In this document: positions 54,159-64,000 of the stretch, piece by piece | Numbering within the stretch: position 1 is the stretch's first letter | How the letters are laid out: every line of letters starts with the position of its first letter | Notes under the pieces: model-generated | Seen by the model: the letters and a program-made list of their open reading frames with translations, nothing else | What the model was told of the DNA's origin: nothing | Database searches by the model: none | Assembly (NCBI GenBank): GCA_008477525.1 | Contig: SPDT01000005.1 | Coordinates: forward strand, 3,410,001 to 3,474,000 | Source: Hypomyces perniciosus | Lineage: Eukaryota > Ascomycota > Sordariomycetes > Hypocreales > Hypocreaceae | DNA: 64,000 bases | Reading direction: 5' to 3' | Position numbers and translations under genes: made by a program

Positions 54159-57100
54159 CAAGCTTCCCTCCTACACCTACAGGTACCCCACCTTTTAGGT
54201 GCCTACTCACCAAAATTCATAACCTCTTAACTAGCTATCAAGAAAAACAAGCTCAATAACGCTCCCTCGCCCCTCCTAGGCACTTAAAGAAAGATGGCGA
54301 ATGCTATTAGACTCCAAGCGAGCTAGGGACAACTAAACCTCACTGCCGCTGGGCGGGCAGTAATCCAGCGACTCGAGAAGGAGGGTACTCCTTCGCTCCC
54401 GGGATAAGGAAGGACTATAGTCCTCCCGCTTACGCCCAAGAAACGCCGCATCGACAATAAACACATCGAAACTGATATCCCTAGACTCAATTTCGGCTTT
54501 AATATAAGACTTAGCGTCTCTCTCTTCTTAAAAGGGACCCAAGAAGGCCTCTCTTCCTCCCTTTAGAGCAGGCTGATAAAAGCACCCGCCTTTAATAACA
54601 GTAAGCAGTCTACTGCAGCTTACAAAATCTTCGCGCAGATCGAAGAAATCAATGCAATTCAAAAAGCTAGACAGGAAGTTCTATTCTTAGTAGCCCAAGC
54701 TATCGATAATTGCCTAGCTAAATATTAAAGAAAACACTATCTCCTAGCCGCCCTGCAAGTAAATAAGGCGCTTATTAACGCTTTTAAGGGCCTCCTCTCT
54801 TTAAAGGCCTTTACAGACCTTAAGAAGTTAAGCAGGAATCCCCCTTTAGCCTAATTAATAACTATATAGCCAGTCAGTAAAAAGACCCACTAAAACGACA
54901 AGCAATAGCGAACCAAACCTTACCCTTTGACTTAAACTGACTTAGGCGCCCTGCTAGCGACTAATAGCCTAAAGCGAGTTATATAGGCTATAATTGCGGC
55001 TAAAGGCGCAAATAAAAACCCTTTAATGGGAAAAGAAAGTAATCTTACTTTGCAGAATAATAAAAGGCCAGCCTTTATTGTAAAACCTAAAACCTAAAAA
55101 TAGAATATAATAACTAAAAAACCTGATAATAGAATCTTCCTTTAAGTCCTGCTAGACTATAATTAAAGGAAGATTACTGCTATTAAGGCTAGACAGGAAG
55201 TTATTAAAATTAAAAAGCTTAATAAAAAGGATATTATTTACTTTTAGGAAGTAAAATCTGGCTTTGCACTGTAAGCTAGGAACAATAAGATTAAAAAAGC
55301 AATCTTTACTTTAAGCCTAACTATAGAGGCTAGTGGCCTAAAGATTAAAGAAGCATGCATATAAAGGAGTTTTCTTATATAAGGTATTCTTAAATACTAT
55401 ACTAATACCTTAGGCATTTTCCCTATTGATACGCTAGTCCCAATTAAGGCTTAAGGGAGTGCTAGGTTTAAGGAACCCCTAGTCTTTTGCTAGAAAGCCC
55501 CTTTTGGCAAGACTACTAACACCTGCTATTACTTTATTTCCTTTAGAGAGGAAGTTAAAATAGGCTTTAAACTCTTTAACTGCTTAGCCCCAGTAAAGCT
55601 TTAGACCTAAAAGGTATAGGTAACTTAATGCAATAAGTGCCTTGGCTTTTATAACCTTTAAGGATATACTAGAACTATATAATATAAAAAGTGCAGTAAG
55701 CCTGCCTTTTAATACACTAATAAAAATAAAAACTGCAACAACCCTATTTAATATATTAACTGCTTTAGACTTTACTAATCTAATGCCTTAAACTGCTATA
55801 TACACTTAACTATTAAAGATAGTGTAAAAGTGTATGCCATTAAAGAATAACTTAAAAGTATTAGAGAATTTAGGACCTAGGAATTCCAGAAAAGGAACCC
55901 CGCCCCCCTTGCCCCTAAGCCTAGATCTAGCGCATTTAAGGGAGGAGCTCCCTAGGCTGCCCTGGCCAGATCCTTTACTGCTCCCGCTTATAGGGCCTGG
56001 ATCCAAGGACCCCTCCCTTTAAGCGGGATAATATTTTTTGCCCCCGCGATAAGGCCCCTTTAAAATAAAATTGACTTAATGAATATCTTTAATGGCTTAT
56101 TAAAGGAAAGCTTACTAGCCTGCTCTACAGTAAAGGTTACCGATATTAATAACTTTATAGATAATGCCTTAAGGGAATCCTTTAAGGGAGATAAACCCTA
56201 TAAGTTTAACCTATAAACGATAAACCTTATTAAAACTGCTAAAAGAACTTTAGCCTAAGAATCTTTTAAGCTAATATAGGAAAAAGGGGAAAGTATTACA
56301 ATATAGCCCTTTTACTAGTCTAGGAAGACAGCTTTAATATTATATTTATCCAAAAGCTATAGACTCGCTAAGACGCTATATCGTCTAAAAGACAGATAAA
56401 ATCTTACCCTAGCTTTTAAGCATTTAACCTACTTAACAACTAAAGGGAGACTAGACCCTCTATCTTTATATATATTAAAAAATTACTAAATCTACTATAC
56501 TAATAACTCTTGCCCCTGGGATTAAAAAGCGACTGCGTATATTAGGTGGAAGTCTGCGGCTATATTATTATTAATATTTACTGTAAGGCTTCTTTTAATA
56601 CTGTAATAGAAACCTTTAAAAAATAGGGTTAGCCCCCCCTAAACTTAATTATTGTAAAAGACTTTAATATATTACACTAGATATAGTAGCCAGGCTAAGT
56701 CCTAGATACCGCGGGTAATAAACTAGCTAAGTAAGCAGACAGACATAACCTAATCCCTGCCTTTATAGATGCCCCTATAAAGGATTCCGGAAAGTGTATT
56801 GACTTTATTTTCTTTAATTACCCTGTGTTAACAACTATCGCAAGAAACCTAAATATAGGCTTAAACTACTATACAGTTACTACTATACTCTTAAGCCCTA
56901 TTAGGCTAATAGCTAGTGCAGGAAAGAAATACATCCCTTTTAAAAGCCTATAGGAGTTTAGCCAGCTAATATATATATATACCTAGCTCCTCCTAGAAGT
57001 AAATATAACTAACCTAACTAAAAAGACCTAGATGCAGTAGTATAAGTACTCTAGAGACTTTTCATGGACTATATATAGTCTGCAGGCAAAAAGAGATATT

Positions 57101-60100
57101 AGAATAGATATAGCGCCCCCTAGTAGGATAAAGACTGCTAGATAGCCTACTCGGCTTTTATTATAGCGCCTACTGGAATTAATAAATGGATTAAGGCAAG
57201 GAAGATACTATACAATACAGTTAAATGCAAGAAACGCGACTACTAGGATAAAATTATAGCTAAAGCCAGCTTAGGCAGAGGCATTTAGCAGGTGGCTAAG
57301 TAGCGTAAAGCTATAGACTAGTTTTAACCCCCCCTTTTAGTAGATGGCGACAAGAGTATCTTAAACCCTGGGGAGTAAGTGGCCTTTTTTAAAAAATGCC
57401 TACTGCAGTAAAAGGGAGTAAAAGAAGATATTAAAAACCTATAGGAACTACAGGCGCCAGAGAACCCTTAAATATAGTAAAATAAGACAGTTATTAAAGA
57501 GGAGGCAAAAAAGGCTATAACTAAAGTAAGGAATACTGCGCCTAGCGCAGATAATATATCGGTTACCCTTTTATACTATATATAGCCTACTATTAAAAAG
57601 TTTATTATAAACCTTTTTAAAGGCTGCCTTAAATTAAAATATTACCCCCTCCCCTTTAAAAACGCTAAAGTTATTATTATTCCTAAGCTTAATAAACCTA
57701 ATTATATAGACTATAAAGCTTTTAGGCCTATTTTACTATTATTTTATATAAGAAAAGGCTTTAAGAGATTACTTGCTAAAAGGGTATCCCTTTTAACACT
57801 TAAATATAAGATCCTTTTAAAGTAATACTTTAAGGCCCTCTTTAAAAGAGCGGCCATAGACTTAATTGCCTGCCTAATTTACAATATTAAAGTTACTTTA
57901 AATAAAAGGGAGGTTATTGTAACGGGTGTAGCCTAACTGGAAAGCACGCAGTTAGGGCACCTCTGTATTGTCTATCTATAGCTGAAGGAAGGAAGCTCTA
58001 TACTAGCTATGTATGCGTTATATAGTTGTGCGTATAGGGTTGTGGCCGAGGTGGTTTCCTAATTAGGTAAGCGGTCTAGTATTGGTCGTATTTCCGGATT
58101 CGGCGTAGTCGTGATTCCGGGAGACATGGCCTAGCCTGTGACAGTTATAACCCTTTTTACTTTTAATATCTTTAAGGCTTTTAATATTATTATAAAGAAT
58201 AGATTAGTTTTATAGTTTAAATAATAAGGCTAGCCTATCTAGTTTATTAAATAGGCAGAGTCTTTTATAAGCAATAAAACTGTATTTATCTGTAAGGGAG
58301 ATAGGACTAGCCTACTAGACCTTGCCTTTAAGTGTAGTGCCTTATAAAGGTCTTTTATCTCCTTTATTATATTAATACTATACTTTAGCCTAATCCTTTA
58401 GCTTAAAGATTAATAGTCTTACTTTAAGTATACTGACAATATTGCTATACTTATTATAGGTAAATTTACCTAAAAGGCAGCTACTTTTATATAATAGGCG
58501 TTTAATAAAATGCTAAAATAGGGAATAGAGAATACAGTATCCTTTAACTACATTAAGGCTAAACTGCTATACTTTTACTATATAAAAGGCCAGATATATA
58601 AAAAAGGCATTATAATAAAAGGAAAACCAGTCTAACCTAAAAAAGATATCTAGTAATTAGGGGTCTACTTTAACTTAAGGCTCTCTTTTAAGAAATATAT
58701 AGAGACGTTTATAGGTAAAGTGTATAAAGTCTCTAACTTCTTTAGGTCGTTTAATAAGACTTAGAAGGGCTTACCTCCTAAAGCAGTGGCATAAGCCGCG
58801 AAGGCCTGCGTCCTCCCCGTTACCCTATATAGGACAGAGGCATAGTGGCCAGGGCATAAACAATAGTCGCAAGCCAACCCTATTAAACAGGTAAATATAG
58901 GAGTATCCGGCTTAATAGATAAAATAAATAAAGCCTTTAAGGCTGCAGTAAAGGCAGTCCTCTTAGTCTAGAAGACTATAAGTATTCCTATCCTATACAG
59001 AGAGTCAGGGATCCCCCCGGCCAGCATTACCCTAGCCTAGGCCTAATTTAGGTATATAGTAAGATTCGCAGGACTAGATCAGGATTACCTAATTAGTTAA
59101 TATATTGATAAGAAACTCCCTCCCTGGCTGCTATAAACTAGACTTTAGCGCACTGCCGCCCTAGTTAGCAAGACTATTAAACCTATACTTTTCGCTAAAA
59201 AATCTATATATATTCTCCCTAATCCCAACCTAAGAGGTATAGGCAAATTAATTATAGTAAAGAAACACCTAAAGATAGTCAAGTCTTTCCCCCTTTACTT
59301 AATCCTAGCCTACTTTAATAGATCTTAAATCGGAAGGAATATAGGCTAGGGAGCAGTCGCTTACTATAAAGTAAAAGCAACTATAGATACTAGACGCCTC
59401 AATAATGCAGAGGTCTATAACGCAAAGGTATAGGCCGCCTTAAAGGCTATAGAGCTAGTAGTTAGGTATATAGAGGAAGACTATATAATTTAAACAGCCT
59501 ACCTTTTCCTAGATAACTTATCAGTTATCAATAGGCTGCTTAGCAAGCCCCCCCCTTTTATATAAAGAGCGTATATATATTTCCAGAAACTAGCACAAAG
59601 CATCTCGCCCTGCAAGACCTTTATCTTATAGGTTCCAGGATATAAGGATATTATAGGCAACGAATAAGCCGACCGTTTAGCTAAATAAGGCGCGGCCTTC
59701 CCTACTGCGCCATAGAACTGGGCCATAATTATATATATTAGAAAATAGACTAAAGAAGAAGTCGCGGAGGTAAAGGAATAAGACTGGCTCGGCAAGACCC
59801 TAGAGGGCTATAAATAATAGGGACTTAAGGCCCTAGCTTCCCCCCTAGAACTTAAACTCCCGCGCCCTATCCTTTACAGGCTTCTAGCAGAAAGATCGGG
59901 ATATAAGGACTTCTAAGAATACTATAAACACTTCAGGTATAACAGAAAGTCTATCTGTAAGTGCAGCGAATTAAAGAGATAAGGCCACTTCGCGGAATAT
60001 AGAATAGTTAAGCCTTTCCTCCTAGATATTCCCCTAGGAGAGACCCCCCTCTTTTACCTACTTGGACCTACAGGAAGCAAGGCCTTCTAGAAACTAGTAG

Positions 60101-60294
60101 AAGAAGCGGACCCTTATAGCCCTCCCCCGGCGGAAACAGATTGACACTACCTAGATTAACCCTTTTTCCTTTGTAAATTGAAACTCAGCGAACAGCGGCG
60201 CAAGCCGCCGGCTCCTGACATCCTATTGCCCATAAGGGATTTGTGTAACTAGCTTACTTAGTGGACGTAAATAATAAAACAAACAAACAAACAA
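54159..60294 (+). mobile_element. Non-LTR retrotransposon (Tad1/I-type LINE), copy B, with nested solo LTR
   Basis: The 5' end CAAGCTTCCCTCCTACAC matches copy A; the 3' end is a CAAA-repeat tail (60277-60294). A 14-bp target duplication flanks it with one C/T mismatch (54145-54158 and 60295-60308). Mutated translation keeps the usual order: a CCHC knuckle region at 55,640-55,715 (CNKCLGFY, then KKCSKPA), an endonuclease stretch at 56,645-56,690 (KDFN), a reverse-transcriptase YTDN in place of YxDD at 58,426-58,446, and an RNase H domain at 59,290-59,700 with VPGYKDIIGNE and ADRLAK. The frames are full of TAG and TAA, so it is dead, but it is less AT-rich than copy A. Without the solo LTR and its duplication it is about 5.9 kb. 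Confidence 0.9.
57918..58143 (-). repeat. 226-bp solo LTR inside LINE copy B (copy 2)
   Basis: Flanked by the exact duplication GTTAT (57913-57917 and 58144-58148). Its reverse complement appears identical to 10031-10256 across all 226 bases. It interrupts the reverse transcriptase region. It shows no RIP-like changes although its host element is riddled with them. Confidence 0.9.
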
Positions 60295-60772
60295 ACAGGC
60301 TTCGTTAAACTTATAACTAGACATTCCTTGTCGACCTTGTCTTAGTCAATATGACATATTTGAGATTCGAATTGTGCTTGAATGAAGTCAATCGTTTGGT
60401 GAAATGAATCATTAGAACACAAACAGAAAAATTGCAATCTCAATTTCTTTGTTGAAGGTCTATCATAGACGCACCGCCACTGCATTTATGCATGCATCTG
60501 GGGAGTTTATCTCACCCTCACTCAGGTAAAGTTAAAAAACACATATGTTCCATGCACACGTTAACTTTCTGCAGATGCTGAAGGTAGATTTCTGGGCGTG
60601 TCGTAAAACCCCGAGTTTAAGGAGGAATATTTCATAGGTATAAAGCCCGCGTTCATAATTGAGCTGACAATTCTACAATCTGCCACTACAGACAGACATC
60701 ATTCATCTGAGCGAAGTACTTCCAGCAGCCTCAGCCTGTAGGTATCAGTGCAGTCTACGAAACTCAGCAACC
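60295..60772. other. Intergenic with promoter of the next gene
   Basis: Begins with the right target duplication of LINE copy B. A TATAAAG box occurs at 60639-60645, 128 bases before the next ATG. Confidence 0.5.
60639..60645 (+). promoter_or_regulatory. TATA box of the secreted-protein gene
   Basis: TATAAAG at a usual fungal distance upstream of the ATG at 60773. Confidence 0.45.
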
Positions 60773-61380
60773 ATGCGCTTCTACATCTCCCTTCTCGGCG
60801 CATCACTCATCTCTGCTGCTGCCGTGCCGGTGGCAAGCTCGGATGACAATCCAGCGATTGCGCAGCGTGAGGAGCTATCCTCTTCTAACAGGGCTGACCC
60901 TGACACAAACATCCCACCAAAAGTGAGGGTAAGTGCTGGAAATAATATCTCCCCGGGATGCTGTATACCTCATACATGTCTATTGGATCATAGGTTTCCA
61001 ACACCACTCTCTAGTGCCCCATGACCCCTGACAAATGCACAATTGTTGGAGTTCTCGACTCCTTGCCAAAGATGAAGTCCAGGGTCCCTTTTGAGAATGG
61101 ATGCTGGCTGGGGTGGTTCACCTGCCTTACTCGAGAGGAAAACATCCAATGGCATATTGAAGAGGGTGCCAATTACGGCTACCCATGGATGAAGGAATGG
61201 AACGACAGCCTGACCGAAGAGGAAAAGAAAAAATGGCGCGTTGACAAATTAGAACTCCCAGACGGGTCGCTGGAGCGAGTAAACAAGCTGCGCAAGATGG
61301 AACGTGCATTGACCGAGGAAGAGTTTCGGGTTCTGATGGAGGAAGCGCGTGCCTTGAATATTTTGAGGGATAAGGTCTGA
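60773..61380 (+). CDS. Small secreted protein (173 aa, two exons)
   Basis: Exons are 60773-60928 and 61015-61380; the 86-bp intron runs GTAAGT to CTCTAG. A nearer acceptor (CATAG at about 60,993) would meet a stop at once, so the later one was chosen. The start gives a clear signal peptide (MRFYISLLGASLISAAAVPVAS). The second exon supplies four cysteines close together (CPMTPDKC, then GCWLGWFTC). A long, highly charged, Glu/Lys-rich helical tail follows (SLTEEEKKKWRVDKLELPDG, then ALTEEEFRVLMEEARALN). I do not recognise the family. The layout, an exported four-cysteine head with a helical tail, fits a small effector-like or wall-associated protein (inference). The gene borders LINE copy B. 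Confidence 0.65.
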
Positions 61381-63801
61381 TACTTTTCTGTAGGGGTAAG
61401 GGGGGAACTTTGGTGCTTTTATGGGAACTTGGCTTGCTGTAGTCCTTGGGCAAAACATTCGGATAGCATCTTGTGGGGGTTGCAGCCTGTGAATAATTTG
61501 AGCTCAGAGAGGTTGTCATTTGGTCACTTATTGTCACGTAACGCGTTTGTGTAGTAAGAAGTCATAACACAAGATAGGGGCTTATCTCTGTTGATCTCCT
61601 GGTTAGATCTGTCTGTGAAAGTCTGTTCCTTGATCCCGTATGGTCTCCCAGCTAGCCAATTACCAAGACCATGTCCCAATTGAAGCCGCCAAAAATATGC
61701 ATCAACCAAGCATCGATCAAATCTTAAGCTATTTGCAGTTAAGGCAGACAAATCTATAGGCACCCATATTTTATAGATATGATTGAAGGCATAGATTAGG
61801 GTAGGGAAAAATGGAAATAAGGCGATAGTGTAAGCGCTTCGTCCTATGCGTGATCAATCGATCTGTATTACATCGTATTATATGGCTAAAATAACGCCTG
61901 ATAAAAGGCACAATATAACGTGACTTCATGATATTGGAGGCTATTTTAATAATACTACCTTAGTTAAGAGGTTAAATCCACCTCGATTGTGTTGCCAAAC
62001 AGCCAATAACCTGACTTTATTGATTGGAATGCGGCGCTATCGCACAAGGGAGATGGTCCCCAGTTTAATTATCAGCTGGTATATACATAGCGCCTCCGGG
62101 CATCCAGACACTGCCGGCACCCCAAGATAGTCTCGGCTTCTATGAAGGGTATTACTCCGGCATGCAATGCAGGTACGCTTACAAGAATTAGTAGAGTTGG
62201 GCACATTTTAAGTTTAGTAAACAACTTGGTCTTGGTTAGATAGTGAGCAGCCATCTGACAATTTGCAATGATGTGATTTTTCCCCTTGGCAGAATGGGTG
62301 TCCAGGCTTTAAGTTCTTGCATAGTGCTTGTCAATAAGGTTTCAATTGTGAAAGACTAAGGCCCCACAGAAGAGAGTGAAAGAGTCTGGGAGGATCCTAG
62401 CAGCAGGGAAGCTAGAGATAGCAAGTAAGGAGCAGATGAGTGACTATATTGATATCTGACCTTCCTTCAGAATGAGGGCGAGGGGTTATCTGTATATAGT
62501 ATACCCTCCCTAGTCACATGATCTGGTGTAAGGGAGTTTGCCTCCTTGCATCATCCCTTGAGGCGCCTCCCTTTTGTGATATCATCGCCCTTCGGGTCCT
62601 CGGGTTCCTGACATCGACCGGAACATGTCTTAACTTGAACTTAAATCCTTCATTACCCGATGCTAGATTCTCCGAAGAAGATATTTGCCACAATACCGAA
62701 CCACCGTGAGAGTATCCATATCGTTTCTTCTGCTTCTCTTGAGCCCACAGCCTTGAGTTGGCCTAACCCACTCGGGCAGATCTCGCGCGACGAACTAATG
62801 GACATACAAAAAAAAAAAAAGTCCACGTGCACAGCTATTCTTCTCCAGAGAGGCGGCTCCTAGAGTCGCGGGCCTAGCCACAAGGTTGGCTGGAAAGACT
62901 TGTCCGTTTCTATGACGGGACTTCGGCAACAATATTGGCAAATGTGAATATAGATTAGGTAAAATGTAGGATACCGAAAACCCTGCTTATGTCAAGCTAG
63001 TGCGAAGGAACAGTGCATGGATGTTTTATGGGGCTCTCTGTGGCAAAAGAAAGGTCCTAGAATTGGTTTAGGAGAAGGGCTTGGGTGCCATTGTTCACTG
63101 GGATTTCCAGGTCATTTTGCTTAGAATCAATGAATTCCTTCTGAAGTGGCATGAGGCTATATTACGCGTAACAACAGTCCAGCACACAGAGTCCACTCAA
63201 CCCAGAAGTAGGTACACTACATTGGAATTCAGGATATTATCTGTACAGCTCTAATACCAATCGAAATGAGAATGGATAGTCTTGAATGAAGGACTGAATC
63301 GATTGGAATTACAATACAACTCGGCTAACTGAGCGAGAGCCTGATCAAGCTGTTTAAACTGGTCAGGATCGGGCACCTCAATTCCATCTCTATGGATCTC
63401 TCGTATCTTTTTGTCCCAAGACATGTCATAAGCAAACCCCCCTCCCCAAGAATAACTTAGTACAAATGCCACTTAATAAAATGGAGCTGTAAGAGTAGTA
63501 GTATATCACTAAATAGTGACTTAATATACCACCGCTCATTTTAGAAAGGCCACGTGCGGAGTACCTTGATGTAGTTTTTATCACTCATTAATTGAACCAA
63601 CAAGGACTTCCTCGCCCCTGCAGCATCAAGGAGATAAATAGTAGTAGCTGTGTATGAAGAAGTTGTGTTTCCTGTCAATGATGATCTTCTAGTCAGCCAA
63701 TCTATATGCCAAGGAAACTAGGCGCGTTCTTCTATGGCCTAGGTCCCTTTTTAAGGTCCACATCGTATTCCCCGAATCACCGAATTGCATAGCCAGGTTA
63801 T
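61381..63801. other. Long intergenic region, no convincing gene
   Basis: Open frames are short and scattered. A minus-strand frame at 63251-63472 reads MSWDKKIREIHRDG and VPDPDQFKQLDQALAQLAEL and has protein-like composition, so it could be a gene remnant, but nothing around it supports an intact gene. A TACGGAGTA variant lies near 63,557. The rest shows no repeat or RNA gene that I can recognise. Confidence 0.45.
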
Positions 63802-63880
63802 TACCCGTTGGTGGGTCCTCTGGAAACCAACTGTTGGGCGAAGTCCAACAGTTGGTTTCCAGAGGACCCACCAACGGGTA
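63802..63880. repeat. Foldback palindrome, 79 bp (copy 2)
   Basis: Arms begin TACCCGTTGGTGGGTCCTCT and pair perfectly with the right arm ending CCAACGGGTA. The inner stem CTGTTGG/CCAACAG encloses the loop GCGAAGT. The outer arms and loop core are shared with 29963-30045, but the inner stem and one outer base pair differ on both arms together. Confidence 0.87.
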
Positions 63881-64000
63881 GTGTTTAAGTTACACCAGTC
63901 GCAACAGGGTATGAATCGCAATAGTGGGCTCTCTGATTAGTACTGAGAGGTACCCGTATCTATGATTTCCTTGCTATGGTTGTACTAGTATTTACTCCGT
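63881..64000. other. Window end, no gene seen
   Basis: Ordinary sequence ending in TTTACTCCGT, a likely further copy of the TACTCCGTA motif cut by the window edge. Confidence 0.5.

Noticed and set aside
10031..58143. The two identical 226-bp LTRs as the two ends of one giant element
   Set aside because: They are in opposite orientation and each has its own 5-bp target duplication, so they are independent solo LTRs.
1..64000. tRNA genes, rRNA genes, CRISPR arrays or telomeric repeats
   Set aside because: No cloverleaf with a proper B box, no rRNA signature, no regular spaced repeats and no TTAGGG array were seen by eye.

Overview
The window is nuclear DNA of a filamentous ascomycete, most likely a eurotialean mould of the Aspergillus/Penicillium/Talaromyces type. 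The support is short GT-AG introns (mostly 50-120 bp), fungal-specific families (HET, NACHT with HEAT repeats, Dal5-like MFS, CAP10), and transposons wrecked by C-to-T/G-to-A mutation in the style of repeat-induced point mutation (RIP). It looks like accessory sequence: about 20 kb is transposon, several genes are broken, and the intact genes sit in islands.

1-2,900: LTR remnants, two small tandem arrays and a gene for a small secreted cysteine-rich protein (1707-2322). 2,895-18,330: one NACHT-HEAT (NLR-type) gene on the minus strand, cut in two by a nested stack. A LINE of the Tad1/I type (3771-17184, 14-bp target duplication) entered the gene; a Ty3/Gypsy element (8588-16118, duplication ATTTT) entered the LINE; a 226-bp solo LTR (10031-10256, duplication ATAGG) entered the Gypsy element. 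Joining the gene flanks across the LINE restores the reading frame at a conserved NLR motif.

19,000-28,000: an immunity/incompatibility-like island. It holds a five-exon gene of unknown family with a strongly hydrophobic Gly/Ala-rich segment, a divergent small membrane-protein gene, a second NACHT remnant, and a HET-TPR gene ending in about eleven 32-residue repeats, the last ones out of frame. 28,000-35,600: a secreted CBM96-like protein, a foldback palindrome, a solo LTR carrying a Tc1/mariner remnant, a complete hAT transposon with an intact transposase and an 8-bp duplication, and a GNAT acetyltransferase.

36,000-43,600: a four-exon Golgi-type glycosyltransferase-like gene, a promoter-like region rich in the motif TACGGAGTA, a C-terminal fragment of a secreted protein, and a decayed SNF2-type helicase. 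45,400-54,000: a CAP10 glycosyltransferase, then a divergent pair of a Dal5-family transporter and a TauD-type 2-oxoglutarate dioxygenase. The pair suggests uptake and desulfonation of organosulfonates.

54,159-60,294: a second copy of the same LINE, less mutated, hit by a second copy of the same 226-bp solo LTR (duplication GTTAT) that appears identical to the first. The window ends with a secreted-protein gene (60773-61380), mostly empty sequence, and a second copy of the foldback palindrome in which the stem has changed on both arms together.
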